This document shows, one piece after another, positions 9,001 to 17,386 of a stretch of DNA of 39,867 nt. Both the position numbers and the translations under genes were made by a program. How positions within the stretch are numbered: position 1 is the first letter of the stretch; each line of letters opens with the position of its first letter. This DNA is from Corynebacterium mustelae (GTDB lineage Bacteria > Actinomycetota > Actinomycetes > Mycobacteriales > Mycobacteriaceae), in assembly GCF_001020985.1 (NCBI RefSeq), contig NZ_CP011543.1, positions 1 to 39,867 of the forward strand. Reading direction: 5' to 3'. The notes beneath the pieces are model-generated. The model saw only the letters and a list, made by a program, of their open reading frames with translations, was not told the origin of the DNA and made no database searches.

Positions 9001-9705
9001 CTGCATCATGCGGGAGATTCCGAGGTTAAGACAGCCCGTGACGTGGTGTCCACGATTTTCACGCGGGATGATGCGCAAAAATCCGCCCTTGACATGCTCG
9101 CCGATGCTCAACAGTCGGAACACGATCCGCAGCGAATCCGGGCATTGCTTCTTGAAGGACTTGCTCGCACAACACGAGATTATGCTCACTATGTTGTAGA
9201 TTCTTTCCTCGATGCGCTACCTGTGGTGCTTTCGGACAAGATTGATCAAGAAGGTCATCAAGCCATGATTAACCAGGTGACCTACGCAGCAAATCATGGT
9301 GTAGCCATTGAAGAATTCCTTGATGAAGTAGCAACCGATTTACGGGGCGCACACAACCCCGGACTAGTTGTTGCCGCACGAGTACGCGACTATGTGGATA
9401 TGTGTCAGGAACAGGCTGGGGAAAATGAAAACAAGTACCTACTGCCGCCTCCACACCGTGGTGCGGACTTTGAACTGCGGACGTGGCTGGAATCGGCACG
9501 TGCTCAGATCCTGGGCCAGGAAAAACATAGCGCACAAACAATCGCGAAACTAAAAGACCACGGAGTGAACTTCTCGTTACTGGAAAACCCTGACGATATA
9601 GTAGTGGTGACTGATAAACCGCACAGCTATAACCACGATGATGAGAATATTTCCACTGGTTATCACGATTATCGGCGGGATAGCATGGAGGATCACGAAC
9701 TCTAA
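6097..9705 (+). CDS. traA: MobF conjugative relaxase-helicase (TrwC/TraA-like)
   Basis: 1202 residues. The relaxase domain is N-terminal, with candidate nicking tyrosines in GNGYQYLL (residues 13 and 15) and the three-histidine metal site HFDTRGGDPDLHDH (about 247-260). A superfamily I helicase follows: Walker A GPAGTGKTTS (about 588), ILVDEAGMLS, VGDPYQLD, ASTVHRAQGATVD and YVAVTRGKW. The length is normal for the actinobacterial family. It nicks oriT, attaches covalently to the transferred strand and unwinds it; the relaxase itself is carried into the recipient. The C-terminal tail has FSLLENP with 38 residues between N and the stop, ending MEDHEL, and resembles the toxin tails on this plasmid. 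ATG 6097 or 6100 is the start; the ribosome binding site is weak. Confidence 0.96.
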   Translation: MMSFRVVHAGNGYQYLLRSVATNDAHQKGRNLSAYYHAKGTPAGRWIGSGLAGLCSESVVEGAAVVEEQMSALFGEGLHPDTDILTAQGVQLGECKLGRSFPVYVNDVAVLAALREEEKRFRLVVGRRPTEQERSDFVVEIATPFFKKERGRVPEDGREVVAWVTAQQKKVRQAVSSFDLTFSPVKSVSVVWALADEDLADRIAALHHEAVAEAVAWAEEKCALSRRGKGGVEQVSTRGFIGSRFTHFDTRGGDPDLHDHVLIANKALCEDGVWRSLDGQALFEHVQAISGRYNAVLQHKLQSELGFVFEERVRDLGKPGVWEIAGVSEEMIDVFSSRRRLARPVFDRLVAQWVVKHGKSPSRQRVYELWQEAILETRDAKRPAESLYELREQWAQVFSDRVSIASQEEFAKVLTQAPAADSAVVFDADQHQVQVVDAALTQVHQRRAWFKKTHVDVAIAQQLKKFRFVSDQHRKDMHDQLVDFALEQASVRLEEGDSIDLPEGLKRADGKALDYRENSAVYTTVAHVGLEEAVVAAMDEPLGVVVSEAAIDGYLRQHEADTGVKLNAGQEQIVRAFLVDGAAVSVAVGPAGTGKTTSMKAVAELWGHHHGPVIGVAPSAAAAKVLEQDITVPCRTVDSLVTQWQHWKNQGIAASDLVGDPRWPVQPGALILVDEAGMLSTTRMHAVIMLARECGAKVAMVGDPYQLDAVETGGLFRTLVKRPGVAHLTDVLRQKTVTAAGDVVVDVEQTEAVTNLRGSARPHIVEHAVDVFDRRGWLVGGSHNEMIMAMVEQYLRDSEEGKTSLVMATTNADVRMLNEIIQHEFMQMGKVNHSHVVSLADGLTAGVGDHVVARRNTVLEHAHGVSRVYNGQTFIVTKIRRSGAAEVLDRVTKQRLVLTPEYLTENTQLAYASTVHRAQGATVDTAHVLMTPGMDKNAAYVAVTRGKWANKMYAVTDHAIDFDAEDAHLHHAGDSEVKTARDVVSTIFTRDDAQKSALDMLADAQQSEHDPQRIRALLLEGLARTTRDYAHYVVDSFLDALPVVLSDKIDQEGHQAMINQVTYAANHGVAIEEFLDEVATDLRGAHNPGLVVAARVRDYVDMCQEQAGENENKYLLPPPHRGADFELRTWLESARAQILGQEKHSAQTIAKLKDHGVNFSLLENPDDIVVVTDKPHSYNHDDENISTGYHDYRRDSMEDHEL

Positions 9706-9708
9706 CTG

Positions 9709-9735
9709 TAGCATATGAAATAATACGCTATGCTA
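9709..9735. terminator. Inverted repeat between convergent relaxase and fic genes
   Basis: TAGCATA and TATGCTA flank 13 bases in the 51-bp gap between two converging genes. The position suggests a bidirectional terminator; the stem is short and AT-rich. Confidence 0.4.
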
Positions 9736-9756
9736 GCATATACTGTGATTTAGGTG

Positions 9757-10563
9757 TTACTCAGTGACATAATCGTCTGTGATGTCGATACTATATGCGT
9801 CAGTCGGGGTGGAAGAGGAATACCCTGGTGATGTGGGGGCTTCTGTGAAGCTTTCCAGCGGGGCGTAGGTAAGTCCAGTGTTCTCTAGCAAAGACGTATC
9901 GATAGTGTGGGGTTCGTGGGTGCGTAAAGATATGGAGCCAGGGGAAGCTATTTCTTGATAAAGCAACTCCATGGAATGTGTGGAACGGTGCCGTATTTCA
10001 AGGAACACTTGCACACTTGCTTTAATAATTTGCTGGTAAGGAACTCTTTCCCATTCCAGCTGCACTCCATGGAAAGAAGAAAGATGCTCCATGAGAATTC
10101 GGGTGCTACGACCATTTCCTTCACGGAAAGGGTGGACGTAATCAAGCATGGCATGTATTTTTGCCAGATGCTGAGTTTTTTCCTCAAAACTGGCAGATTC
10201 CCACGAATAGTTCCTCACCACAGCGTCGATTTGATCAAGTGACTCAGCAATAAGTTCATGCCTGAGGAATACACTTTTTTGGGAAGAATCGACAATTTCT
10301 TTGGTCATATTGACATCTCGGAATTGTCCCGCCCAGTCGTAAACATCACCTAATAGTGTCGCATGAATGTAGGAGATTTCTTCCCGCAAAGACACCGCAG
10401 TTTTACCGCTATAGCGAGGAGAAAGGCATATTTTATTCTGGCCAGCTATCTCTCCTTCAACGTTTCGCAGTTGAGTGAAGTCTGTGATTCCCAACTTGTT
10501 TCGTAACGTCTGTGTTCCTGGGTAGAAATAGCCTTCCCACCGCTGCTGTGCACTATCCGGCAT
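9757..10563 (-). CDS. fic: Fic-domain toxin (AMP-transferase family)
   Basis: 268 residues from ATG 10563, which overlaps the antitoxin's 3' end by 11 nt. It carries the complete Fic active-site motif HPFREGNGRS, with the catalytic histidine and phosphate-binding loop intact, so it should be active when not inhibited. The Fic core is followed by about 85 residues with IDTSLLENTG and a polar acidic tail (40 residues after N), unlike a minimal Fic toxin. It is the last gene of the transfer operon, paired with a VbhA-like inhibitor. The layout resembles VbhA/VbhT of Bartonella, where the Fic toxin carries a type IV secretion signal. Targets are unknown; related toxins modify topoisomerases. Confidence 0.9.
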   Translation of the reverse strand: MPDSAQQRWEGYFYPGTQTLRNKLGITDFTQLRNVEGEIAGQNKICLSPRYSGKTAVSLREEISYIHATLLGDVYDWAGQFRDVNMTKEIVDSSQKSVFLRHELIAESLDQIDAVVRNYSWESASFEEKTQHLAKIHAMLDYVHPFREGNGRSTRILMEHLSSFHGVQLEWERVPYQQIIKASVQVFLEIRHRSTHSMELLYQEIASPGSISLRTHEPHTIDTSLLENTGLTYAPLESFTEAPTSPGYSSSTPTDAYSIDITDDYVTE

Positions 10564-10756
10564 CAGTAGTGATTCCGTATTTATGTAAGACTTCCGCTTT
10601 GGCTTCTTCAGGCGTGCATTCACCTAAGATGATGCGAATCATTCGGTCGACAGTATCCTCACCCAGATGAATATTTTCAACAGCAGAACTCGCGATAGCA
10701 TTTCTCACTTGTAGATGTTGCTCTGGCGTCAGTGGCGCATTATCCAAGGTGTACAT
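10553..10756 (-). CDS. VbhA-like antitoxin of Fic
   Basis: 67 residues from ATG 10756, with GGGAG 8 nt upstream. The segment SSAVENIHLGE matches the Fic inhibitory motif (S/T)xxxE(G/N) as S-SAV-E-N. In VbhA-type proteins the glutamate blocks ATP positioning in the Fic active site. The remaining helices (DTVDRMIRIILGE, EEAKAEVLHKYG) resemble the VbhA fold. A longer ORF from 10819 overlaps the preceding gene and is unlikely to be used. Overlap with fic implies coupled translation. Confidence 0.85.
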   Translation of the reverse strand: MYTLDNAPLTPEQHLQVRNAIASSAVENIHLGEDTVDRMIRIILGECTPEEAKAEVLHKYGITTDAG

Positions 10757-10772
10757 GTATTTTTCTCCCAAG

Positions 10773-11435
10773 TTACAGTTCGCTACTGCTGGTGTTTTCT
10801 GTACTGTAGTCCAGGTCAACGGCTAGCTCAGTGCTGTCTGTGTAGTTCTGGGCATTATCAGTGGCATCAAAAGATTCACTACTGATGTCGATTGTGCTGG
10901 TATACGCATCGATCATTTCCTGCGGAGCCCCAACCGAAATAAGATCATCAAGCTGTTCCTGTGGCGATAATAAGGTAGATTCTTGACCCAGGGTAAAATC
11001 CGGTTCCGACGCATCGAGAGAAACGCCGACTAAGCGTAAAACCCCATCAACATTGTGTGTATCAGCAATCTGAGCAAACATAACATCAAGATCAGAATGA
11101 TCTGTCGCATCAACAAACCGATTCTCAATATCCTCAAAATGCCGCATCGTATCAGCTGATTCTGTTAAACCACGACGGTCAAACTCAGCTGCTACCAATT
11201 GCCGTGCTAGCGCTGAACTAACATACACAGATCGTGCTGCTTCGACCATCAGTGAACCCAGGGTATAGCGACGTAATGTATGCGGTCCAGGTTGAACTGT
11301 TCGCCGCACCATCCGCTGTGACGACTGAGCAGGGACATGCCGCATCCTGCCAATAAGGTACCGTAGTCGGCCAGCAGATCGTTTATCTACTGACTGCGAC
11401 TGAACATATGCTGACCCTGATATATTACTCATCAT
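10773..11435 (-). CDS. Hypothetical protein of the transfer operon
   Basis: 220 residues; ATG 11435 or 11432, preceded by GGGGG. The first half is basic (many Arg around residues 18-55), and the last ~100 residues are strongly acidic and Ser/Thr/Asp-rich, ending TSSSEL. No transmembrane segment is seen. It lies between DUF4913 and the Fic pair. The tail has STLLSPQ rather than SLLEN and at a greater distance from the end, so I do not count it among the proteins with the shared tail. Family not recognised. Confidence 0.7.
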   Translation of the reverse strand: MMSNISGSAYVQSQSVDKRSAGRLRYLIGRMRHVPAQSSQRMVRRTVQPGPHTLRRYTLGSLMVEAARSVYVSSALARQLVAAEFDRRGLTESADTMRHFEDIENRFVDATDHSDLDVMFAQIADTHNVDGVLRLVGVSLDASEPDFTLGQESTLLSPQEQLDDLISVGAPQEMIDAYTSTIDISSESFDATDNAQNYTDSTELAVDLDYSTENTSSSEL

Positions 11436-11447
11436 AACCCCCTTTTT

Positions 11448-11792
11448 TTAGCCTGAAACTGCTGGTTGAGACGGAAGCGGAACAGTCGGAACATCCTCTT
11501 TTCGACACTGAGAAAACACACCGTCAGGCTGCATAAGATAACGCATATGGTAGTCCCCATGAAGCCGTAAAAACAGCTCAACATGAGTAGCTGGAGCATC
11601 AATCCGCAATTTCTCAAACGTACGCCATAACCCATCTAAACGGGCAATCGCCTCTGGATGTGCCCACCACTTCGGAGACCAATTCACCGAACCTTGATGC
11701 ATCTGCGTTGTACCATACATCGGCAGGATAAACTGATCCACAAAATCAAATAACGACGCAAACCTTGGTGGTTTCACCTGACTGTTATCCAT
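11448..11792 (-). CDS. DUF4913-type conjugation-associated protein
   Basis: 114 residues from ATG 11792, with AGAAAGG upstream. The pattern FVDQFILPMYG, then WSPKWWAHPEAIARLDGLWRT and LHGDYHMRYLMQPDGVF, is characteristic of DUF4913, common in actinobacterial conjugative elements next to the coupling protein. It is soluble and Trp/His-rich; molecular role unknown. The start lies 8 nt after the virD4 stop. Confidence 0.8.
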   Translation of the reverse strand: MDNSQVKPPRFASLFDFVDQFILPMYGTTQMHQGSVNWSPKWWAHPEAIARLDGLWRTFEKLRIDAPATHVELFLRLHGDYHMRYLMQPDGVFSQCRKEDVPTVPLPSQPAVSG

Positions 11793-11800
11793 ATGTACAT

Positions 11801-13537
11801 CTACCTTTCTTGTGGTAACGCCTGACGAATATTCGCAGGCCAATACGTACGAACCCAAAACGGCTCCAACTCAGCAACAATTGGACGACGCTTTGTCGCA
11901 AATACCACCGCTCGGTTATCCCCCAAAGAAGCCAGTTCACTTACCGTCAGAATCTTACGTTCCTGTTTCGACTTCGATACCGACCGCTTACCATCAGAAT
12001 ACGACACCGACTGTGACCATTCTTCATAATCCCCGATGAGTGATTCCAGCTTTGTCAGCATCTTTTCATCACGCACACCGCCACCATACAAAAGAATAGA
12101 GGACGCAGACCACAAGGACTCCATGCCATCCTCACCCCACACACCAACACCCTGCGCATACGACTGCAAAATAGTCATCAAAATAATCGACCGAGACCCG
12201 TAATGTGAATACAAACGAGGAAGCTCCGGCCATTTCACCACATTCGCAGCCTCATCTAACGCCGCAACCAAGGGCACAGGCAACCGGCCACCACACTCTT
12301 CACCATAACGCTCCGCAGCCGTCAACACCGCCGCAGTCAGCGCCGTCGTCAACGCCGCAGCATTATCAGCCCCCTCCTTCGATAACACATACAACGTATC
12401 TGCATCAGACCGAACAAACGCATGGGGATCAAACCGACGCGCCTGAGGCTGTGGAGTCACCCACCGTGCAGCCTCCCGACGCCCCAATGGAGCAGCCATC
12501 TGCAACGCCTGCCCGAAAATACCCGAACGAGTACGTTCCGTAATCGCATAGGTGGCCCGTAACCCCTCAGCAACCAACGGCCACTGCCCATCATTAACCA
12601 AAATCGACAACGGCGTCTTATCAGATTGATCACTCAACCACACATACACATCCGTAATCGGCCGATTATCCAACGCAGCCGCCATAAACATCCGCGCCAA
12701 CAAATCACGACCCCCCTCAGAGAAATACGTATCCCCCTTCGACGTATCACCCAACGCAGCAGTCTTGAAAATATCCGCCAACGCAATCGCCGCAGAATCC
12801 ATCATCGTAAGATCATGACGAATCGAATCGAGTGGATCATAAAACCACTCTACCTGCGACGACCCCGCAGCAATACGCTGAGGATCAAACACATAGACCT
12901 CACCACGCGCCTCCGTAATTTTACGGGTATCGTCAACAATATCGCGCTTATTCGACGTTGTAACCACCACCCCAGGAGCATCCACAATCGCAGGAATCAC
13001 CTGAGACGTCGTTTTACCCATACGCGGACCGAAAATCACCAAATACAAATCCTCCCACGTGGAATACAACCCAACCTTCGTTCCCGGCACCTTCCCCAAC
13101 CGCAACCCTGGATGAGTTTTCGCACAACCAGCAGGCAACCACTTCACGGCTTTCGCCTCCGCAGCAGCACGCGACAACGATTGAATATCTCTTTCTCCCC
13201 CCAAATTCTTCCGCGCCCGATCAATACTAGTTTTCTCCCTCCTCGGGAAAACCCGCCGGAGCACAATAACAACACTAACAACCACAACAACCACTGCCAC
13301 CACAGCCGCCGTCGACACCCACGTCCACGACACAGCCCCACGAAAAAGACCTGCCACATTAATAAAAGGATTCTTAGAAAGATCCCCAGGAACCCCCTGC
13401 ACACTGTGAGATACCCACAACCCCAGATTAATAAGCCCCAAACCACCAACAAGAAGCCCCAACAAGACAGCTTGAACAAAAGTCTGCGGCTCAACAAGAC
13501 GCGACCGGCCAGCATCCCGCGCATTCACACGACCCAT
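11801..13537 (-). CDS. VirD4/TraG-type coupling ATPase (copy 2, in the transfer operon)
   Basis: 578 residues from ATG 13537 (TAATG overlap with the preceding lipoprotein; GAGAGG upstream). Two N-terminal membrane segments are followed by a P-loop (FGPRMGKTT), the TSNKRD segment, VFDPQ, Walker B VAALDEAANV and the LMTILQSYAQG stretch typical of type IV coupling proteins. It should link the relaxase-DNA complex, and any protein substrates, to the secretion channel. It is the second coupling-type ATPase on this plasmid. Confidence 0.92.
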   Translation of the reverse strand: MGRVNARDAGRSRLVEPQTFVQAVLLGLLVGGLGLINLGLWVSHSVQGVPGDLSKNPFINVAGLFRGAVSWTWVSTAAVVAVVVVVVSVVIVLRRVFPRREKTSIDRARKNLGGERDIQSLSRAAAEAKAVKWLPAGCAKTHPGLRLGKVPGTKVGLYSTWEDLYLVIFGPRMGKTTSQVIPAIVDAPGVVVTTSNKRDIVDDTRKITEARGEVYVFDPQRIAAGSSQVEWFYDPLDSIRHDLTMMDSAAIALADIFKTAALGDTSKGDTYFSEGGRDLLARMFMAAALDNRPITDVYVWLSDQSDKTPLSILVNDGQWPLVAEGLRATYAITERTRSGIFGQALQMAAPLGRREAARWVTPQPQARRFDPHAFVRSDADTLYVLSKEGADNAAALTTALTAAVLTAAERYGEECGGRLPVPLVAALDEAANVVKWPELPRLYSHYGSRSIILMTILQSYAQGVGVWGEDGMESLWSASSILLYGGGVRDEKMLTKLESLIGDYEEWSQSVSYSDGKRSVSKSKQERKILTVSELASLGDNRAVVFATKRRPIVAELEPFWVRTYWPANIRQALPQER

Positions 13538-14136
13538 TATTTTTCCACCTCTCCAGTAGGTCCCAGCAGCTCTAACCGCGCCACTTTCCACACATCATCA
13601 CTCTTGGTAACTTGCACAAGATACACATCAGAAAACCCGTAGTCATAGCCATCCCAATACCGGATACACACCATTTTTTTATGCCACGTCGTATCCGTAT
13701 TAGGAGGTGGTGGTTCCGCAGAACCCTCGATAGCAACTGTCACTCCCCCACCGGCTTCCTCCCACTGGCGAAGCATGGGGCCGGTAGTAATAGGAACAAC
13801 CTGGTTAGGGTTATGAGAAATCTGTCCCCATAGGGCAGGGGTCACAACACCATTGATGCGTTGAATGACGGTCCCGCTCCATGCCTCTTCAGGGGTAAAA
13901 GAACACAAGCGTTCCAACGCTGTATGTGCTACGTCCTCTGGTCCTTTCCCAGCAAGGTCTTCAAAACCTTTTCCATAGGGACTACGCCAGTCTGGCCGTG
14001 TAGTATCCGGGGGTTCCCCGTAACTAGCATGCGGATCCTCCATCGGATGGTCATGATGTATATGTCCACATCCGCTTATTGTGAGTACACCACATACAAC
14101 TGCGCACGCTACAGCTGTGATCGTTGTCTTATTCAT
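13537..14136 (-). CDS. Secreted lipoprotein of the transfer operon
   Basis: 199 residues from ATG 14136, which overlaps the stop of the hydrolase gene (ATGAATAA). A signal sequence ends in the lipobox LTISGC. The mature part is acidic, with a C-terminal NTF2-like-looking region (MVCIRYWDGYDYGFSDVYLVQV). Placed between the peptidoglycan hydrolase and virD4, it is probably an envelope component of the secretion apparatus. No named family recognised. Confidence 0.75.
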   Translation of the reverse strand: MNKTTITAVACAVVCGVLTISGCGHIHHDHPMEDPHASYGEPPDTTRPDWRSPYGKGFEDLAGKGPEDVAHTALERLCSFTPEEAWSGTVIQRINGVVTPALWGQISHNPNQVVPITTGPMLRQWEEAGGGVTVAIEGSAEPPPPNTDTTWHKKMVCIRYWDGYDYGFSDVYLVQVTKSDDVWKVARLELLGPTGEVEK

Positions 14137-15664
14137 TAGTGTCCTTTTCCTCCTGAGTTTTTGGGGTCTCGTGTGTAGTGACTCGACGGACCTCAATCTG
14201 TTCCCCAAATCGCACAGGATATTCTCCTGAATTCACTCCATATGTCTGTGCCTCATATTGCATGGGTTTCCCGGCTTTTTCCCCGGAATAAATCGCAACA
14301 TGGTGGTACTTTTCCCACGGGTTCGCTGTAGAGTTTCCCCGATAAAACAGCAAGTCACCAGGTTGTCGATCCTCCCACGCCACGGACTCCATCGCAGGAT
14401 GATCAAACTGTTTATCTGTATGGTGATCAAAAGCCACAGACCCACCCGTAGCCTGATAAACGGCATACATCGTCAACCCGGAGCAATCGAACCCACCACC
14501 AGTGGGGCCATGATGATCACCGCCACCCCACACATATGGAAGCCCAAATTGGCTTTTAGCCGCATCTAAGATCGCCGCATTCACATCCCCAGCAAAAGTC
14601 ACAGGCTGGCCAGGCCTACAGTTATTGCCAACCGTAACAGAACCGGCACCAGCGCTATCTTTACGCAACCGGGCATACAGTTCCTCTGCCTCAGCTAGCC
14701 GTTCCTGATACCGTCCTCGATACTGAGCAGCAGGCCTTTCGACGTTTGCCGCCAACTCCGCTGGCGTATCACCCGACGCCCCCTCAGCAGCATCATAAAA
14801 CCAATCGATCTGAGTTCGGGGATCCATCAACCCTTTCACGCCGCCATACCGTGAACCATGGATACTTACCCGTGTCTGAAACAGCCCCACACTATCATAA
14901 TCACCAGGAGCAACCCCATCGTTGGGATATTGCAAGGACTCGGGCACTTTTCGTGAAGCCAGCATCTGCATTTCCGATTCCACCAACGCTGCTGACAACG
15001 CAGCTACAATCGTTTTCTCGCCAACTCCACGCTCGTGGCCACGAGCAATAATCTGCCGCGCTCGAAGCGTTCGTGTATCTTCATCATGAGCAGGCTCATC
15101 GTGCGGCTCGTTGTCCTCGGCAGGTTTTTCCCCCACCTTTTCCAACCACGTCATCGGGTCAACATCGTGGCCACCATTAAAATATCCGCCCTCATGTACC
15201 TCAAAATGCAGATGAGGTCCTGTTGATTGGCCTGAGTTTCCAATCTTGGCGATTTGCTGGCCCGCCCTGACACGATCCCCTACCTTAACGAGGTTGCCAC
15301 CAGGGTCTTGATGACCATACAACGTCGATAGCTTTTTCCCATCAACCTCATGGTCAACAATAACCCACCCACCAAAACCTCCAACACCTTGGTCTTGACT
15401 AGCAGACACCGTTCCGTCTGCAAACGCATAAATAGGAGCTCCTTGAGGGCCACCGAAATCGACCCCATGATGAAACGCACCCCACCGAGGACCGTAACCA
15501 GACGTAACAGGAACATCAGGGTCCACAGGACGAGCAAACACCCCCGGCCTGGCAGGACCAACAGGCGAGAGACAACGGCCATCCTTATCATCAGAGACAA
15601 AAACCGTAGTCACCAACACTAAAAACATAACTACAGCCAAAATAACGCCCACGATTTTCTTCAC
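14129..15664 (-). CDS. Dual-domain peptidoglycan hydrolase (M23 + NlpC/P60) of the conjugation machine
   Basis: 511 residues from GTG 15664, with AGGGGAA upstream. The N-terminal membrane anchor (about residues 4-24) is followed by an M23/LytM domain (HHGVDFGGPQG, YGHQDPGG, GPHLHFEVH). A lysozyme-like middle region follows (ALSAALVESEMQM, SVGLFQTRVS), and then a C-terminal NlpC/P60 domain (PYVWGGGD, FDCSGLT with the nucleophilic Cys, HHVAIYSG). All motifs look intact. It should open the cell wall locally so that the secretion channel can be assembled, as VirB1-like enzymes do. Confidence 0.92.
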   Translation of the reverse strand: MKKIVGVILAVVMFLVLVTTVFVSDDKDGRCLSPVGPARPGVFARPVDPDVPVTSGYGPRWGAFHHGVDFGGPQGAPIYAFADGTVSASQDQGVGGFGGWVIVDHEVDGKKLSTLYGHQDPGGNLVKVGDRVRAGQQIAKIGNSGQSTGPHLHFEVHEGGYFNGGHDVDPMTWLEKVGEKPAEDNEPHDEPAHDEDTRTLRARQIIARGHERGVGEKTIVAALSAALVESEMQMLASRKVPESLQYPNDGVAPGDYDSVGLFQTRVSIHGSRYGGVKGLMDPRTQIDWFYDAAEGASGDTPAELAANVERPAAQYRGRYQERLAEAEELYARLRKDSAGAGSVTVGNNCRPGQPVTFAGDVNAAILDAAKSQFGLPYVWGGGDHHGPTGGGFDCSGLTMYAVYQATGGSVAFDHHTDKQFDHPAMESVAWEDRQPGDLLFYRGNSTANPWEKYHHVAIYSGEKAGKPMQYEAQTYGVNSGEYPVRFGEQIEVRRVTTHETPKTQEEKDTNE

Positions 15665-15667
15665 AGG

Positions 15668-17386
15668 CTATTCCCCTGCACTAAAGAAATCATCAAAACG
15701 CACGTTCGTATCATGCAACCGATACTCAATCTCAGTTGGCGTCAAAATCGTTTGTACTGGAATCCCCGGTGATCCGTCCTTCGACGGCTTAATCATAAAC
15801 CGTCCCCGACCCACCGGAGTCGCCCGAGCACCACGTGTACGCGCCCGCTTCGGCGGCGCCCCCTTTGACCAGCTTGTTACCATCTGTGCCTCAGCAGGAG
15901 AAAACTCCAACCGATTCGACAAAATCTCCAACTCACTATTCGGCAACCCACCACAAATCACCATCCCCGCACGCTCAATAAAGCCCATCGCAGTCTTTCG
16001 ATCTTCTTCAGTAGGCAACGCCTCAAGATCTTTGAACGTGTGCGTAATCATATGCAACACCGTCGCATCCGTACGATTGAGACGTGTTAACGCATCCACA
16101 TGCGACACCATCCCCGGAGCCGCCGACAACACCTGCCACAACTCATCCAACGTCGCCGAGAAATACCGCTGCGGGGCTAACCCAGCATCCGTCAACATAT
16201 GCGCCGCCTCAATCGCACCAAACGCCGCCGACCAACACGCCATCATCACCGCAGCCTTCATCGCCGAATCCCCCCGATCAATCGACGACACATCAATACA
16301 CACCGCAGTCGAATCAAGACGAATCGGAGTCGTCGACTCACCAGCAAAAATCTGCCCCGTCGGACCATCCAACAACGAATTCAACGACAACAACAGATCA
16401 TCAACCCGCAACGACCACTCATCCTTCGTACGCACCCGCCCCTTAGAAAACAACTCATCCGACCCACGCTCCAAATGCCCAATCAAATCAGACAACACCG
16501 GCGGATGCTCCCAATCAATAGCCTCCCGCTCATAAATCTCCCGCAACGCCACCGACACCAACATCGTCTCCCAGTCACGAACCTGATCCCCCCGACCCAA
16601 CCCCACCAACGTCGCAACCATCGTCACCTGACGACCATGCACCTGCTCCTTCGCACGACGAATAATCCCCTCCAACTCCACCGCCTGATCACCAGCACCC
16701 GACGAAACCAACTCCACCACACGCTGCTCCAACTGCGGAATCACCCGCCCCAACGCACCCACATCCAACGGATTAATATGCCCCACACCATGCCCCACAC
16801 GAATCACCTGACCCCCCACCTGATTCACAAACCCCACATACTCCCCCTTAATATCCCCAGCAATAATCGGAATATGCCCCTGAGCCACACCCCCCATCAA
16901 CATCTTGCGGACTAGCGTGGATTTTCCTAGCCCCGGCAAGGACAACAAAAACAACGACGGATTAGAAATAATCCCCTCACGAAACCACCCCAACGCATCA
17001 CACGCAACCTCAGCACCCGTCGTAACATGCACCCCAATCGGAGTACCAATCGCAGGGGCCGGCGCACCCACAACATTAGGATTAAACCCCGCACCCAAAT
17101 TCGTCGTTGTCTGCCACTCCTGCGGCCCAGAAATCACCGCAGCATTACCCGACCACCGGCCACTAAAACCACCCGGACCCGCAACCGAAAACGCTTTCTC
17201 CCCCACCACCGGCACCGCACCAGCAGCCAACTTCGCACGACGCTCCGCACGAGACACCAACCGCTCATTCTGCTTCACCCACCGACGATACGCCCGACCT
17301 GTAGACGTAAAACGCCCAGGAACATCAACCTGCCCCTCCAACACCTGCTGATGAAACTCCGCAAAATCCACACGAACCACGACCAC
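15668..17386 (-). CDS. VirB4-like secretion ATPase
   Basis: 572 residues from GTG 17386, which overlaps the preceding TAG. After ~140 N-terminal residues comes a P-loop (LSLPGLGKSTLVRKM), the AGDIKGEYVG and HINPLDVG segments, Walker B-like SATLDELWQVL, and a late HTFKDLEAL. This is the layout of actinobacterial VirB4/TraE ATPases. It energises assembly and substrate passage from the cytoplasmic face of the channel. The N-terminal domain usually fused to VirB4 appears to be supplied by the separate SCO6880-like gene upstream. Confidence 0.88.
   Translation of the reverse strand: MVVVRVDFAEFHQQVLEGQVDVPGRFTSTGRAYRRWVKQNERLVSRAERRAKLAAGAVPVVGEKAFSVAGPGGFSGRWSGNAAVISGPQEWQTTTNLGAGFNPNVVGAPAPAIGTPIGVHVTTGAEVACDALGWFREGIISNPSLFLLSLPGLGKSTLVRKMLMGGVAQGHIPIIAGDIKGEYVGFVNQVGGQVIRVGHGVGHINPLDVGALGRVIPQLEQRVVELVSSGAGDQAVELEGIIRRAKEQVHGRQVTMVATLVGLGRGDQVRDWETMLVSVALREIYEREAIDWEHPPVLSDLIGHLERGSDELFSKGRVRTKDEWSLRVDDLLLSLNSLLDGPTGQIFAGESTTPIRLDSTAVCIDVSSIDRGDSAMKAAVMMACWSAAFGAIEAAHMLTDAGLAPQRYFSATLDELWQVLSAAPGMVSHVDALTRLNRTDATVLHMITHTFKDLEALPTEEDRKTAMGFIERAGMVICGGLPNSELEILSNRLEFSPAEAQMVTSWSKGAPPKRARTRGARATPVGRGRFMIKPSKDGSPGIPVQTILTPTEIEYRLHDTNVRFDDFFSAGE

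Noticed and set aside
10757..10819. N-terminal extension of the antitoxin
   Set aside because: It overlaps the end of the preceding gene, and the ATG at 10756 has a well-placed GGGAG.
10773..10860. SLLEN-type tail on the 220-residue protein
   Set aside because: It ends TSSSEL, but its nearest match is STLLSPQ about 67 residues from the end, so the spacing and motif do not fit the other five.
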